Part shown: positions 1 through 8,056 of the stretch, one piece after another
How positions within the stretch are numbered: position 1 is the stretch's first letter
How the letters are laid out: every line of letters starts with the position of its first letter
NCBI RefSeq assembly: GCF_001713455.1
Contig: NZ_CP016464.1
Span: 1,598,001 to 1,662,000, forward strand
Reading direction: 5' to 3'
DNA from: Bosea sp. RAC05
GTDB taxonomy: Bacteria > Pseudomonadota > Alphaproteobacteria > Rhizobiales > Beijerinckiaceae
DNA length: 64,000 bases
Notes under the pieces: model-generated
Seen by the model: the letters and a program-made list of their open reading frames with translations, nothing else
What the model was told of the DNA's origin: nothing
The model's database searches: none
Program-made: the position numbers and the translations under genes

Positions 1-12
1 TGAGGGGGCGGC

Positions 13-387
13 TCAGGTCGGTCGATAGATCCCGTTGTCCAGATTGATCAGGGTCATGCCGGCATCTCCGCATTGCGGACCCCATTTGGAGGCGGCGATC
101 TCCTGTATCTCGCGACGGGCGGCGAGATAATCGACGGCAAGGGTGGCACGTGCAGCCGTCAAACGGACCTGCATGTTCGGATGACCGAAGAGCTGGAGGA
201 GGATGCGGCGCTGATCCCCGGGACGCGACTTCAGCTCGTCTTCGATCGCCTGGATCCGATCGTATCGTCGATTGAAAGCCGCGTACTCCTGGCGATCGAG
301 AGCGTTGTACTGTTCGACGCACAGCTTCTCGAAGCGGGCGAGGAGTTCGCTGTCCGGCAAGCAGCTTAACCTTGTGCTGCGCCTCAT
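13..387 (-). CDS. DUF2019 domain protein, second tandem copy
   Basis: A 124-residue protein of the DUF2019 family, recognised from the family-typical block HPNMQVRLTAARATLA followed by a GDAGMTL..LDNGIYRPT ending. The family is a small helical fold of unknown biochemical role. The start at 387 is chosen because a GGGAG ribosome site lies just upstream; a longer in-frame reading would run back through the preceding gene's end. It lies 17 bases after a paralogue whose last 25 residues are identical, so the pair is a tandem duplication. Both follow a gene with an HNH-like His cluster, so an immunity role is my inference; nothing in the sequence proves it. Stop codon lies 12 bases from the window edge, so anything further downstream is unseen. 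Confidence 0.8.
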   Translation of the reverse strand: MRRSTRLSCLPDSELLARFEKLCVEQYNALDRQEYAAFNRRYDRIQAIEDELKSRPGDQRRILLQLFGHPNMQVRLTAARATLAVDYLAARREIQEIAASKWGPQCGDAGMTLINLDNGIYRPT

Positions 388-404
388 CGAATTCTCCCTT
401 CGGT

Positions 405-779
405 TCAGGTCGGCCGATAGATCCCGTTGTCCAGATTGATGAGGGTCATGCCAGCGTCTCCGCATTGCGGACCCCATTTGGAGTCGGCGATATCCTGAAT
501 CTCGCGACGGGCAGCCGGGTAGTCGATCGCGAGATTGGCGTGTGCTGCTGAGAGCCGAACCTGCATGTTCGAGTGGCCGAAGAAGCGCCGAAGAAGGCGG
601 CGTTGATCACCAGGGCGCGATTTCAGTTCCATTTCCAAGGCATGAATGCGCCAGACGAGGCGGTTGACCCGCCCTCGTTCTTCGCGATCCATGGCGTCGT
701 ACTGCTCGATGCAGAGCTGCTCGAAGCGCTTGACGATCTCCTCACTGGACAGCGCCCCCAAATCCTCATCGCGCTTCAT
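405..779 (-). CDS. DUF2019 domain protein, first tandem copy
   Basis: A 124-residue DUF2019 family protein. It carries the family block HSNMQVRLSAAHANLA and the same SKWGPQCGDAGMTL ending as its downstream paralogue; the N-terminal half is more diverged (about half the residues match by eye). Its ATG overlaps the TGA of the upstream putative nuclease gene (ATGA at 776-779), which predicts translational coupling. That tight linkage is the usual arrangement of a toxin with its immunity protein, but the function of DUF2019 here is inference. Alternative: an unrelated cytosolic helical adaptor. Confidence 0.82.
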   Translation of the reverse strand: MKRDEDLGALSSEEIVKRFEQLCIEQYDAMDREERGRVNRLVWRIHALEMELKSRPGDQRRLLRRFFGHSNMQVRLSAAHANLAIDYPAARREIQDIADSKWGPQCGDAGMTLINLDNGIYRPT

Positions 780-1525
780 TTGAGAACTCCGAATTGACGC
801 AGGGCCTCATGGCCGACGCGGACATGCTCTGCCCAGTCGCGGCCACGAAGGTAAGCGCGCGGCGACTGCATGCCGAAATCGGGATTTGGCTTGGTGTACC
901 ACCCCGTGATCTCATGATGCTTGTAGCGGGGTACGCTGACAACGTTGTCGGGGCCGTCGAGCATCGAGCGCGGAAAGCCTTCACGCACTCCCGCACCTTG
1001 CTCGACGATGTGATGGTCGTCATAACCCGGCCGCCGTTGCCCCGCCTGCTGCTGGAGTTCGGCCAGTGATTGGGGCGGATCCTGATAGGACCGGATCGAC
1101 GGCCATTCGGAGTACCGCCAGTGGCCCGCCTCGAGGACGGTGATGACCGCGCCGATCGGGCCCGCTCGCCGGGCCGCTGCGAATGCGATCTGCCTAGCCA
1201 GTGCCTTGGCGGCCTGGGTCTTCGAGACCTTGTCCCTGGGCGGTTCTTTCGGAGGGTCGGGCGGGTCGAGCGACGGCCCGCCATTGTCGCCGATGCCTGG
1301 CTGCCGGCCCTGCGCATAGCCCTCGACATACCGCCACCGTCCGCTTTCGCGGCCATTGCCGCCGGGGATGCGCGGCTGATCCTCGCGGAAGCCGGCCTTC
1401 TCGACGAGCGCCTGCAGCCGCGCCAGCGCCCGCATCATCCGGTCGCCGGCGATCTGGCTCGCAAGCCGCCTGCGCTGCAGCGCGGCGCTTCGGGAACGCC
1501 AGTGATCTGGATAGGGAAGGGGCAT
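776..1525 (-). CDS. Putative HNH-like nuclease effector (toxin-like C-terminus)
   Basis: A 249-residue protein. Residues 46-66 hold an RxDQPRIPGGNGRESGRW-type stretch that I know from rhizobial proteins preceding variable C-terminal domains. Residues 76-100 are Gly/Pro-rich. The C-terminal third has a His cluster typical of HNH-type metal nucleases: DDHHIVEQ at 169-176, DNVVSVP at 193-199 and YKHHEITGWY at 201-210. No signal peptide or membrane segment is seen. The following DUF2019 gene overlaps it by 4 bases. The pattern of a C-terminal nuclease with tightly coupled small genes suggests a toxin-immunity set; family membership of the whole protein is not recognised. Confidence 0.6.
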   Translation of the reverse strand: MPLPYPDHWRSRSAALQRRRLASQIAGDRMMRALARLQALVEKAGFREDQPRIPGGNGRESGRWRYVEGYAQGRQPGIGDNGGPSLDPPDPPKEPPRDKVSKTQAAKALARQIAFAAARRAGPIGAVITVLEAGHWRYSEWPSIRSYQDPPQSLAELQQQAGQRRPGYDDHHIVEQGAGVREGFPRSMLDGPDNVVSVPRYKHHEITGWYTKPNPDFGMQSPRAYLRGRDWAEHVRVGHEALRQFGVLK

Positions 1526-1627
1526 CCGTGCGTCTGACCTCCGCGACGGATGCGAAGATCAGGCACGCGGAGCCTACCGGGGACAAGATGGGCCGCTTAT
1601 CCCCGCGGCAGACGGCGGCTCCGCGGC

Positions 1628-2533
1628 TCAGCCGGCTTCGGCGACGCCCCCCGCCTTCGCCCGTCCCGGGATCAGGATCGAGCCTGACGCCGCGATCACC
1701 AGCGCGAGGCCGAGCCAGTCGCTCGGTGTCGGGCGCTCGCCGAGCAGCAGCACCGAACCGAGCACGCCCACCGCCGGCACCATCAGCGTGCCCAGGCTCG
1801 CGATGCCGGCCGGCAGCCTGACGATCACCGTGAACCAGAGCACATAGGCCAGCGCCTGCGCACCGAGGATGTGGAAGGCGAGCGCCGCCACCGTCCGCGC
1901 CTCCAGCATCTTGGGCACCGGCACGCCCTCGAAGACGAGCATGCCGAGCCCCCCAGTCGCCCCGCCGATCAGGAGCTGCCAGGCGGCGATGGTCAGCGCC
2001 GGCGCGCTCACCGGCCAGCGCTTGCTGACGATGGTGCCCAGCGCCCAGCTGACGCTCGCGACCAGCGCCAGCAGCAGGCCGAAGGAGAGGCCGCCTCCGG
2101 CGATCAGCGGCAGGCCGAGGCAGGCGAGCCCCGCGATGCCCACCCCGAGGCCGACCAGCCGCCGCCGGTCGATCGGCTCGGCCAGGATGAAGCGCGCGAG
2201 CAGCGTCGCCCAGATCGGCATGGTGAAGGTCAGGATCGCCGCGCGCGAGGTCGGCGCGGCCAACTGCGCGAAGGCGAGCAGGATGTTGAAGGCCGCGATC
2301 GATAACAGCCCGGCGGCCGCCAGTCGAAGCCATTGCGCCCGCGGCACCGCCAGCGGCACGCCGCGCCCCAGCGCCACCGCGACGAGGAACAAGCCGGCGA
2401 AGGTCATGCCGCTGGCCCGCAGCGTCCAGGGCGCGATCTCGGTCAGCGCGATCCGCACCGCCGGCCAGTTGAAGCCCCAGAGCAGCCCGAGCAGCGGGAC
2501 GAGCAGCAGCGAACGGCCGGGCGGTTGCGACAT
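1628..2533 (-). CDS. EamA/DMT-family transporter
   Basis: A 301-residue inner-membrane protein with about ten hydrophobic helices in two EamA repeats, the first beginning at LLGLLWGFNWPAVRIAL and the second around residue 145. The drug/metabolite transporter superfamily exports amino acids, metabolites or drugs, but the substrate cannot be read from sequence. Ends with a short charged tail (GRAKAGG). It stands alone, downstream of a toxin-antitoxin pair on the same strand with about 95 bases between. ATG start at 2533 precedes the first helix by about 8 residues, normal for the family. Confidence 0.9.
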   Translation of the reverse strand: MSQPPGRSLLLVPLLGLLWGFNWPAVRIALTEIAPWTLRASGMTFAGLFLVAVALGRGVPLAVPRAQWLRLAAAGLLSIAAFNILLAFAQLAAPTSRAAILTFTMPIWATLLARFILAEPIDRRRLVGLGVGIAGLACLGLPLIAGGGLSFGLLLALVASVSWALGTIVSKRWPVSAPALTIAAWQLLIGGATGGLGMLVFEGVPVPKMLEARTVAALAFHILGAQALAYVLWFTVIVRLPAGIASLGTLMVPAVGVLGSVLLLGERPTPSDWLGLALVIAASGSILIPGRAKAGGVAEAG

Positions 2534-2628
2534 CGTGCGACTATGCGCGGGCCGGTGCGCCCGGCGTCATGCGATTTCGGCGGCGGCCCGATGCGCGAAG
2601 GGCATCGGGCGGACCGTTACGGCTGAAA

Positions 2629-2970
2629 TCAGTCGGCTGCGTCGCCCGGCGGAGGAGGAACCTCGAAATCCTCGTCCCGGTCGTCGTCCAGATCCGGGTC
2701 GCGCTGACGGCCGTGGCGGATGGCGACGATCATGATCGTCTCGCCAAGGAAATAGTCGAGGATGTAATCGCCGACGATCAATCGGCGGATACCGAGGATC
2801 GGCAGCGCGTCATGGCTGAAACCGAGCTGGTCGAAGCGGCCGAGAGACCGGCGGGCTTCGCGCAGCCGTTCCAGAAACCGCTTGGCCGCCCGCGGGCTGT
2901 GCTGGCGGAGATAGCTGGCCTCGGACAGGAGGAAGGCTCTGGCGGCGGGCGCCAGCAGCACTCGTTTCAC
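2629..2970 (-). CDS. ParE/RelE-superfamily toxin
   Basis: A 113-residue type II toxin of the ParE/RelE fold. Visible family features are the N-terminal LAPAARAFLLSEASYL helix, the basic FLERLREARRSL helix, and the C-terminal strand pair IRRLIVGDYILDYFLGETIMIVAIRHGRQ. ParE members poison gyrase and RelE members cleave mRNA; the target here is not decidable. After the fold there is an unusually acidic, proline-rich tail (DLDDDRDEDFEVPPPP). The GTG start overlaps the antitoxin stop (GTGA), so toxin synthesis should be coupled to antitoxin translation. Confidence 0.85.
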   Translation of the reverse strand: MKRVLLAPAARAFLLSEASYLRQHSPRAAKRFLERLREARRSLGRFDQLGFSHDALPILGIRRLIVGDYILDYFLGETIMIVAIRHGRQRDPDLDDDRDEDFEVPPPPGDAAD

Positions 2971-3230
2971 GCCGCTTTGCCCGCGCGGATGATGCGTTCG
3001 ATCTCGCCGATCACGTCGTCGAGGTCATGGCCTTCGCCGTCTGCCAGGGCCGCGCGCCCCTCGACAGCTGCGAGGATTTCGGCGCCCTCCGTCGCGAGGT
3101 AACGCTTCAGGGCCCGCACGATGACCCAGCTGCGCGTGCGCTCGGATGCGGCGGCGATCGCCTCGATCTCGCTGAGGATGCTGCTGGGCAGGCGCAGCGA
3201 GATCGGCTCGGAAAGGTCAGGACTACTCAC
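2967..3230 (-). CDS. Ribbon-helix-helix antitoxin (CopG/ParD-like)
   Basis: An 87-residue antitoxin. The N-terminus has the ribbon-helix-helix signature PISLRLPSSILSEIEAIA followed by SERTRSWVIVRALKRYL, and the C-terminal half is acidic (EGHDLDDVIGEIERII), as expected for the toxin-binding tail. GTG start with a GAGGAG ribosome site. Such proteins bind their own promoter as dimers of dimers and neutralise the toxin encoded next. First gene of the pair; a repeat-rich candidate operator lies directly upstream. Confidence 0.85.
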   Translation of the reverse strand: MSSPDLSEPISLRLPSSILSEIEAIAAASERTRSWVIVRALKRYLATEGAEILAAVEGRAALADGEGHDLDDVIGEIERIIRAGKAA

Positions 3231-3243
3231 GGTCGGCTCCTCG

Positions 3244-3264
3244 CTGTATGACAGTGTATCACAG
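3244..3264 (-). promoter_or_regulatory. Candidate operator of the RHH/ParE pair
   Basis: Upstream of the antitoxin gene lies CTGTATGACAG (CTGT arms around ATG) followed immediately by a related half TGTATCACAG. Spaced near-repeats like this are typical RHH operator sites. This is an inference from repeat structure only. Confidence 0.35.
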
Positions 3265-3389
3265 AGTCATGGGAGGCCCAATGGGCAATCGGGTGAGTGC
3301 TGCGCAGTCGATTGCGGTTAACGACAGGTGAAACTGCTCTAGATTCGCGTTCTCCTTTGCGTATAGCTGGAAGCGGGGAGTTTCTGGTG

Positions 3390-4595
3390 ATGCGTCTGCT
3401 GGTTGTGTTGGTAGTGTGGGCGTCGGCGGGTAGTGCTGCCGCCCAAGATCAGAATAGGCGCATGTTTGCCCCGACGGTGCGGGCCGCAACCGAGTGTGCC
3501 ACGCGCGTTCTCGTCTCGCAGGGCACAACGACTGCCGCGACCGACGAAGCGATCCGTGAGGGCGCGAGACGTGCCTTCGGCAGCCAATGTCGTGCCGAGG
3601 GTCTGCTCCTGGTCAGTGAGCATGATCGGCTCTATGGGGCGGGCACTGGGCGGAGCTTTGTCGATGGGCCGTATTTCGCGGACTTTCCGCGCGCTGCCCG
3701 CGTTCGTATGAATGCTCCAGGCGGTCTCACCGTAACGGTTAATAAGCCGGTTCGCTGCCCCGACATGCTGCAAATTCACGAGGTTCAGGACGCTGGACGC
3801 GATTTCTCCGGGGTCGAGCAGGACGACCTGCTGCGAAATCCCAAGACGGACGTGGATGTCCTAGCAAGCTTCACGCGCCGTATGGATGCTAGGCTAAGCC
3901 AAGCGCGCCACGTGATGGCGCGGCCTGTGCTGGAGGAGTTCCGGCGCCTCCCGCCAATGGCCATGGAAGCTTGCTTTCCCGCACTCAGGCCGGTTCTAGC
4001 CAGTGCACGCCTTGTTGCGGCGCAACTGGAAGCGCAGCGCATCGAAATGGAACGACAGCGCGCTGATGCGGAAAGAGCTCGCATCGAGGCGGAGCAGCGC
4101 CGCATCGAAGAGCAGCGCATTGCGGACCTGCGGCGAGCAGATGAGCTTCGCCTGGCGGAGCTTCGCCGCGCAGAAATGCAACGGGCTGAGGAAGACCGGC
4201 GACGAGCCGCCGAAGAGGAGGCTGCTCGCAAGCGTGCGGAAGCACAACGCGCCGAAGAAGAGCGCCAACGCGAGTTGCGCCGCCCGGTCAACGTGCTCAA
4301 GCGCTCTTACGCGCACTACGCGTTTGTGAAGCAATGCTTCGAGTTTCGGAGCGGCTATGTCAGCATCTTCGTCTCGGAGAATGAATTCGGTCGTGCTCGT
4401 ATTGCCATCAAGGCGATTGAGACCAAGCTCAAAAGCCTGGACGGCTCTATCAACACGGATTTTGCCTGGGCCGAGGCTGCCAGCAGCATCGGCATCGTAC
4501 CAGAGCGCGACACCTGTCAGATGGCGCTCCAATTGCTGATGGCTGCATTTCAAGAGATAGCGCCCGATGCAGCGACGCCGAAGAAAGACTTCTGA
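3390..4595 (+). CDS. Secreted coiled-coil protein of unknown function
   Basis: A 401-residue protein not recognised as a named family. The start at 3390 is preferred over an upstream in-frame start because a GGGGAG ribosome site precedes it and it opens with a signal peptide (MRLLVVLVVWASAGSAAAQ). A roughly 170-residue N-terminal region with several Cys residues follows, then about residues 204-300 form a highly charged Arg/Glu/Ala coiled coil (RAEEERQRE-type repeats), then a compact Cys-containing C-terminal part with an EFGRARIAIKAIETKL helix. Location is most likely periplasmic. It is flanked by a toxin-antitoxin pair and the rsmD gene; GC content looks lower than that of its neighbours, which may mark acquired DNA. 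Confidence 0.75.
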   Translation: MRLLVVLVVWASAGSAAAQDQNRRMFAPTVRAATECATRVLVSQGTTTAATDEAIREGARRAFGSQCRAEGLLLVSEHDRLYGAGTGRSFVDGPYFADFPRAARVRMNAPGGLTVTVNKPVRCPDMLQIHEVQDAGRDFSGVEQDDLLRNPKTDVDVLASFTRRMDARLSQARHVMARPVLEEFRRLPPMAMEACFPALRPVLASARLVAAQLEAQRIEMERQRADAERARIEAEQRRIEEQRIADLRRADELRLAELRRAEMQRAEEDRRRAAEEEAARKRAEAQRAEEERQRELRRPVNVLKRSYAHYAFVKQCFEFRSGYVSIFVSENEFGRARIAIKAIETKLKSLDGSINTDFAWAEAASSIGIVPERDTCQMALQLLMAAFQEIAPDAATPKKDF

Positions 4596-4605
4596 TTCGC
4601 GCTGA

Positions 4606-4631
4606 AGCCCGACTCGTGTGATCGGGCTCTT
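4606..4631 (+). terminator. Hairpin terminator after the coiled-coil gene
   Basis: Inverted repeat AGCCCGA / TCGGGCT with a 9-base loop, followed by CTTGAT. The T-run is weak, but the site lies 10 bases after the stop codon of the plus-strand gene. Confidence 0.45.
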
Positions 4632-4704
4632 GATCGCTGGGCATAAGATGCCAAATGCCAGCGCGGCCTGTGTCGCCGCGGGCTATTCGAAAAAAGCGTC
4701 GCGT

Positions 4705-5265
4705 TCAAGCCGCCTGCAGGATCAGAACCTGCGTCTCCCCGTACTCCCGCCGCTCCAGCAATTCGAACCCGTCGGGCAGGGCGATCTCGACATCGCCAGC
4801 TTCCTCCAGGATCACCAGCGCGCCGGGTGCCAGCCATCCGCCGTCGCGGGCCGAGGCGAGTGCTGTCTCGCCGAGGCCCTTGCGATAGGGCGGGTCGCAG
4901 AACACGACCGCGAAGGGGTCCATGGCGCTGATCGGGCCGAGCTTGCTCGCGTCGCGCCGGAAGACGCGGCTGTGGCCGGCGAGCCCGAGCGCCATCTGGT
5001 TCTCGCGGATCAGCCCGCGCGCCTCGGTGCCATCGTCGACGAGCAGCGCGAAGGCGGCGCCGCGCGACAGCGCCTCGAAGCCGAGCGCTCCGGTCCCGGC
5101 GAAGAGGTCGAGCACGCGCGCGCCGTCGAGCGGGTCGTCATAGGCATGGGCGAGCACGTTGAAGAGGGATTCGCGCAGGCGGTCCGAGGTCGGGCGGATG
5201 GTCCCGATCCCCGGCTTGGGGCCGGCCAGCGCCCGCCCGCGCAAACGTCCGCCGACGATCCGCAT
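4705..5265 (-). CDS. rsmD: 16S rRNA (guanine966-N2)-methyltransferase RsmD
   Basis: A 186-residue SAM-dependent methyltransferase that modifies G966 of 16S rRNA in the 30S subunit. It opens with the diagnostic MRIVGGRLRGRAL, continues with IRPTSDRLRESLFNVL, the SAM-binding motif DLFAGTGALGFEALSRG, and the catalytic DPPY tetrapeptide. Length equals the family norm. The start is set at the MRIVGG methionine; an open frame extends far upstream only because it is a shadow of the preceding gene. It begins 10 bases after the stop of the RluB-type gene, so the two form an rRNA-modification operon, a pairing common in alphaproteobacteria. Confidence 0.94.
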   Translation of the reverse strand: MRIVGGRLRGRALAGPKPGIGTIRPTSDRLRESLFNVLAHAYDDPLDGARVLDLFAGTGALGFEALSRGAAFALLVDDGTEARGLIRENQMALGLAGHSRVFRRDASKLGPISAMDPFAVVFCDPPYRKGLGETALASARDGGWLAPGALVILEEAGDVEIALPDGFELLERREYGETQVLILQAA

Positions 5266-5275
5266 CGGCAAGCCG

Positions 5276-7444
5276 TCAGTCCCGCTTGCCGCCGGAGCGC
5301 GGCCCCTTGGCCCCGCCGCCGGGGCGGCCACCACCCGGACGTCCACCGCCGCCCGGCTTGCCGCCGAAGGGCCGGCCGCCACCCGGCTTGCCACCGGGCT
5401 TGCCGCCGAACGATTTGCCGCCACCGGGCTTGGCGCCGAAGGGCTTGCCCCCGCTGCGCTCGCCGCTGCGGCCCGCGGGCCGTTCGCTGGAGCGCGCCGC
5501 ATAGCTGCGCTTGGCGCCGCCCGGAGCGTCGTCGGAACGACGCGGCGGACGCTCGCCGCCCTCGCGCGGCGCCCTCTCGGGCCTGTCGCCGCGGGGCGCG
5601 CGGTCGGGCCGCTCGCTGTATGGCCTGTCGCCGCCGGCTCTCTCGGGTCTCGGCGCCCGCGCGGGACGCTCCGTGCGCGGCCCGGCATCCTGCCACGGCC
5701 GCTCCTGCGTGCGGTCGCGCTCGCCGCCTTCAATGCGGGGGCGGCGGGCCGGACGCTCGCTGCTGCTGGCGCGTTCAGCTGCGCGGGGCTGGCGCGCCTC
5801 CGCGGCGTTTCGCTCGCCGCGCTCGCTGCGCGGCAGGCGGTCGGGCCTGCGCTTCGGGTTGACGCCTTCGCGCGCCGGGCGCTCCGCACGTTCCTCGCGG
5901 GGCGGGGCGCCGACACGCTCGACCAGCACGCGCCGGCCCTTGGGATCGGCGATCGCCTTGTCGCGGCGGCGCACCACCTCGCCGCTGGCCTCGCGCGTCT
6001 GGCGCTCGGCCCTGGGGTCGGCGCCGCGGCGCGGCGGGGCCTTGCGCTCGCGCTGCGGCTCGGCCTCGGCATCGCGCCAGACGGTGCGCTTCCACGGCTT
6101 GTCGCTGCGATCGTCGAGCGAGGGCGTGCGCACGGCGTCGCTCTTCCAGCGCTCGGGTTTGCCATCCGACTCGTCGCCCTCACGCTTGCGCCGCGGGCGG
6201 TCCTCGCCGCTGGGCGCAGCCTTGCTCACGGGAGGTCTCGGCGGGGCCGGCGGCAGCTCGTCGCGGCGCGGCGCCTCGAAATCGACGCCGGCCTTGGCCA
6301 TCAGCTCCTCGCCGAGCTGGTCCTTCAGCACGCGCGAGCGGATCTCGTCGACCTCGCCCTCGGGCAGGTCGGCGAGCTGGAACGGCCCGAACGAGACCCG
6401 GATCAGCCGGTTCACGTCGAGGCCGAGATGCTCGAGCACCGTCTTGACCTCGCGGTTCTTGCCCTCGCGCAGATCGACCGTCAGCCAGGTGTTGGAGCCC
6501 TGCTGGCGCTCGAAACGCGCCACCACAGGTCCATAGGACACGCCGTCGATGGTGACGCCGTCGCGCAGCGTGTCGAGCCTGTCCTGCGTCACCGAACCGA
6601 AAGCGCGCACGCGGTAGCGCCGCAGCCAGCCCGTCTCCGGCAGTTCCAGCATGCGGGCCAAGCCGCCGTCATTGGTCAGCAGCAGCAGGCCCTCGGTGTT
6701 GATGTCGAGTCGCCCGATCGAGAGTACGCGCGGCAGATCCTCCGGCAGCGCGTCGAACACCGTCGGCCGGCCTTCGGGATCATGGTTGGTCGTCACCAGC
6801 CCGCGCGGCTTGTGGTAGAGCCACATCCGCGTGCGCTCGCGCGCCGGCAGCGGCTCGCCGTCGATCAGCACGACATCGTCGGGGCCGATATCCAGTGCCG
6901 GGCTGTCGATCACGCGCCCGTTCACGCTGACGCGGCCTTCGAGGATGATCGCCTCGCTGTCGCGGCGCGAGGCGACGCCGGCGCGCGCCATCACCTTGGC
7001 GATGCGCTCGGGCTCCTGGATCAGCGAGGGCAGCAGCTTGGCCTCGGGCGCCGGGGCCTCCTCGCGGGCGCGCCGCGGACGGGCCGGGCCGTCGGAACGG
7101 GGACGGTCGAAGCGGGGCTTGTCGAAGCGCTTGGGCCCGGCGCCGGTTCCGCCCGCACGCTCGCCACGGGGCGCAAAGCCCTCGCGCGGCGGGCGGCTCG
7201 CACTGCGCTCGCCATCGGGGCGGGCCCGGAACGGGCGCGCCGGGGCGTCCGCCCGCGCCGGACGCTCGGCACTGTCGCTGCGGCCACGGAACGGCTTGCG
7301 CTCGCCGCCGGCCGATGCGCCGGGACGCGGCCCCTTGCCGCCGAAGCCGCCGCCATCGCGGCCACCACCGGACCCGCCGCCGCGTCCGCCGGTTCCACCG
7401 CCCTTGCGCGGGCCCCGGCTTTTCTGATTGTTGTCGTCGCTCAT
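5276..7444 (-). CDS. rluB: RluB-family 23S rRNA pseudouridine synthase with long disordered tails
   Basis: A 722-residue protein. Residues 1-140 are Gly/Arg-rich and low in complexity. An S4 RNA-binding domain follows (RIAKVMARAGVASRRDSEAI, from 147). The RsuA/RluB catalytic domain has SIGRLDINTEGLLLLTNDG with the catalytic Asp at 247. From about residue 370 the remaining 350 residues are Arg/Pro/Gly/Glu-rich (GERPPRRSDD, GKPGGGRPFGG repeats). The catalytic core is normal; the family in E. coli is about 290 residues, so more than half is added disordered sequence, likely RNA-binding. Clear AGGAG site before the ATG. Divergent from tadA and followed by rsmD. RluE/RsuA-type specificity cannot be excluded; RluB is the best fit for this GRLDINTEGLLLLTNDG variant. 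Confidence 0.9.
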   Translation of the reverse strand: MSDDNNQKSRGPRKGGGTGGRGGGSGGGRDGGGFGGKGPRPGASAGGERKPFRGRSDSAERPARADAPARPFRARPDGERSASRPPREGFAPRGERAGGTGAGPKRFDKPRFDRPRSDGPARPRRAREEAPAPEAKLLPSLIQEPERIAKVMARAGVASRRDSEAIILEGRVSVNGRVIDSPALDIGPDDVVLIDGEPLPARERTRMWLYHKPRGLVTTNHDPEGRPTVFDALPEDLPRVLSIGRLDINTEGLLLLTNDGGLARMLELPETGWLRRYRVRAFGSVTQDRLDTLRDGVTIDGVSYGPVVARFERQQGSNTWLTVDLREGKNREVKTVLEHLGLDVNRLIRVSFGPFQLADLPEGEVDEIRSRVLKDQLGEELMAKAGVDFEAPRRDELPPAPPRPPVSKAAPSGEDRPRRKREGDESDGKPERWKSDAVRTPSLDDRSDKPWKRTVWRDAEAEPQRERKAPPRRGADPRAERQTREASGEVVRRRDKAIADPKGRRVLVERVGAPPREERAERPAREGVNPKRRPDRLPRSERGERNAAEARQPRAAERASSSERPARRPRIEGGERDRTQERPWQDAGPRTERPARAPRPERAGGDRPYSERPDRAPRGDRPERAPREGGERPPRRSDDAPGGAKRSYAARSSERPAGRSGERSGGKPFGAKPGGGKSFGGKPGGKPGGGRPFGGKPGGGGRPGGGRPGGGAKGPRSGGKRD

Positions 7445-7575
7445 GATGGCTCCTGAGCGTGCCGCGGCGAACGCGACGGGCGCGGTCGCAAACGCAGGCA
7501 GGCTCGAAAACTGAGGTATAGCCGGCGCTTGTAGCAGAGCGTCCCTGCGCCTGCGAGCGCCAAAACGGAGGTCCC

Positions 7576-8040
7576 ATGCCGCAATTGCGCACCGTCCCGG
7601 CGCCCGATCCGATGGCGCTTGCCTTCGACGAGGCGCGCGCCGCCGCCGCGCGCGGCGAGGTGCCGGTCGGCGCTGTCGTGACCCGCGACGGCGTCGTGCT
7701 CGCGCGCGCCGGCAACCGGACGCTGGAGCTGAAGGACCCGACGGCCCATGCCGAGATGCTGGCGCTCCGGCTGGCCTGCGAGGCGCTGGGCTCCGAGCGC
7801 CTGATCGGCTGTGATCTCCACGTGACGCTCGAGCCCTGCCCGATGTGTGCGGCGGCGATCTCCTTCGCCCGGATTCGCCGGCTCTATTTCGGCGCCGGTG
7901 ATCCCAAGGGCGGGGCGGTCGAGAACGGCGTCCGGCTCTATGCCAGCCCGACCTGCCACCATCAGCCGGAGGTCTATGGCGGCCTGCGCGAGAGCGAGGC
8001 GGCGGCGCTGCTGCGCGATTTTTTCAAGGACCGCCGCTGA
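7576..8040 (+). CDS. tadA: tRNA adenosine(34) deaminase TadA
   Basis: A 154-residue zinc deaminase converting A34 to inosine in tRNA-Arg(ACG). The catalytic set is complete: HAE at 58-60 (zinc ligand His, proton-shuttle Glu) and PCPMC at 87-91 (two zinc Cys). GEVPVGAVV near the N-terminus and the FFGAGDPKGG region are also family-typical. GGAGG ribosome site precedes the ATG. Divergently oriented from the RluB-type gene. Confidence 0.93.
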   Translation: MPQLRTVPAPDPMALAFDEARAAAARGEVPVGAVVTRDGVVLARAGNRTLELKDPTAHAEMLALRLACEALGSERLIGCDLHVTLEPCPMCAAAISFARIRRLYFGAGDPKGGAVENGVRLYASPTCHHQPEVYGGLRESEAAALLRDFFKDRR

Positions 8041-8056
8041 TCTCCGGGGGGCCGGT

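Noticed and set aside
3297..3389. Upstream start for the secreted coiled-coil protein
   Set aside because: The start at 3390 has a GGGGAG site and begins a clean signal peptide.
5159..7456. 765-residue plus-strand open frame over the rluB/rsmD region
   Set aside because: It is the antisense shadow of the Gly/Arg-rich RluB gene; composition is Ala/Arg/Leu-rich with no family motif.
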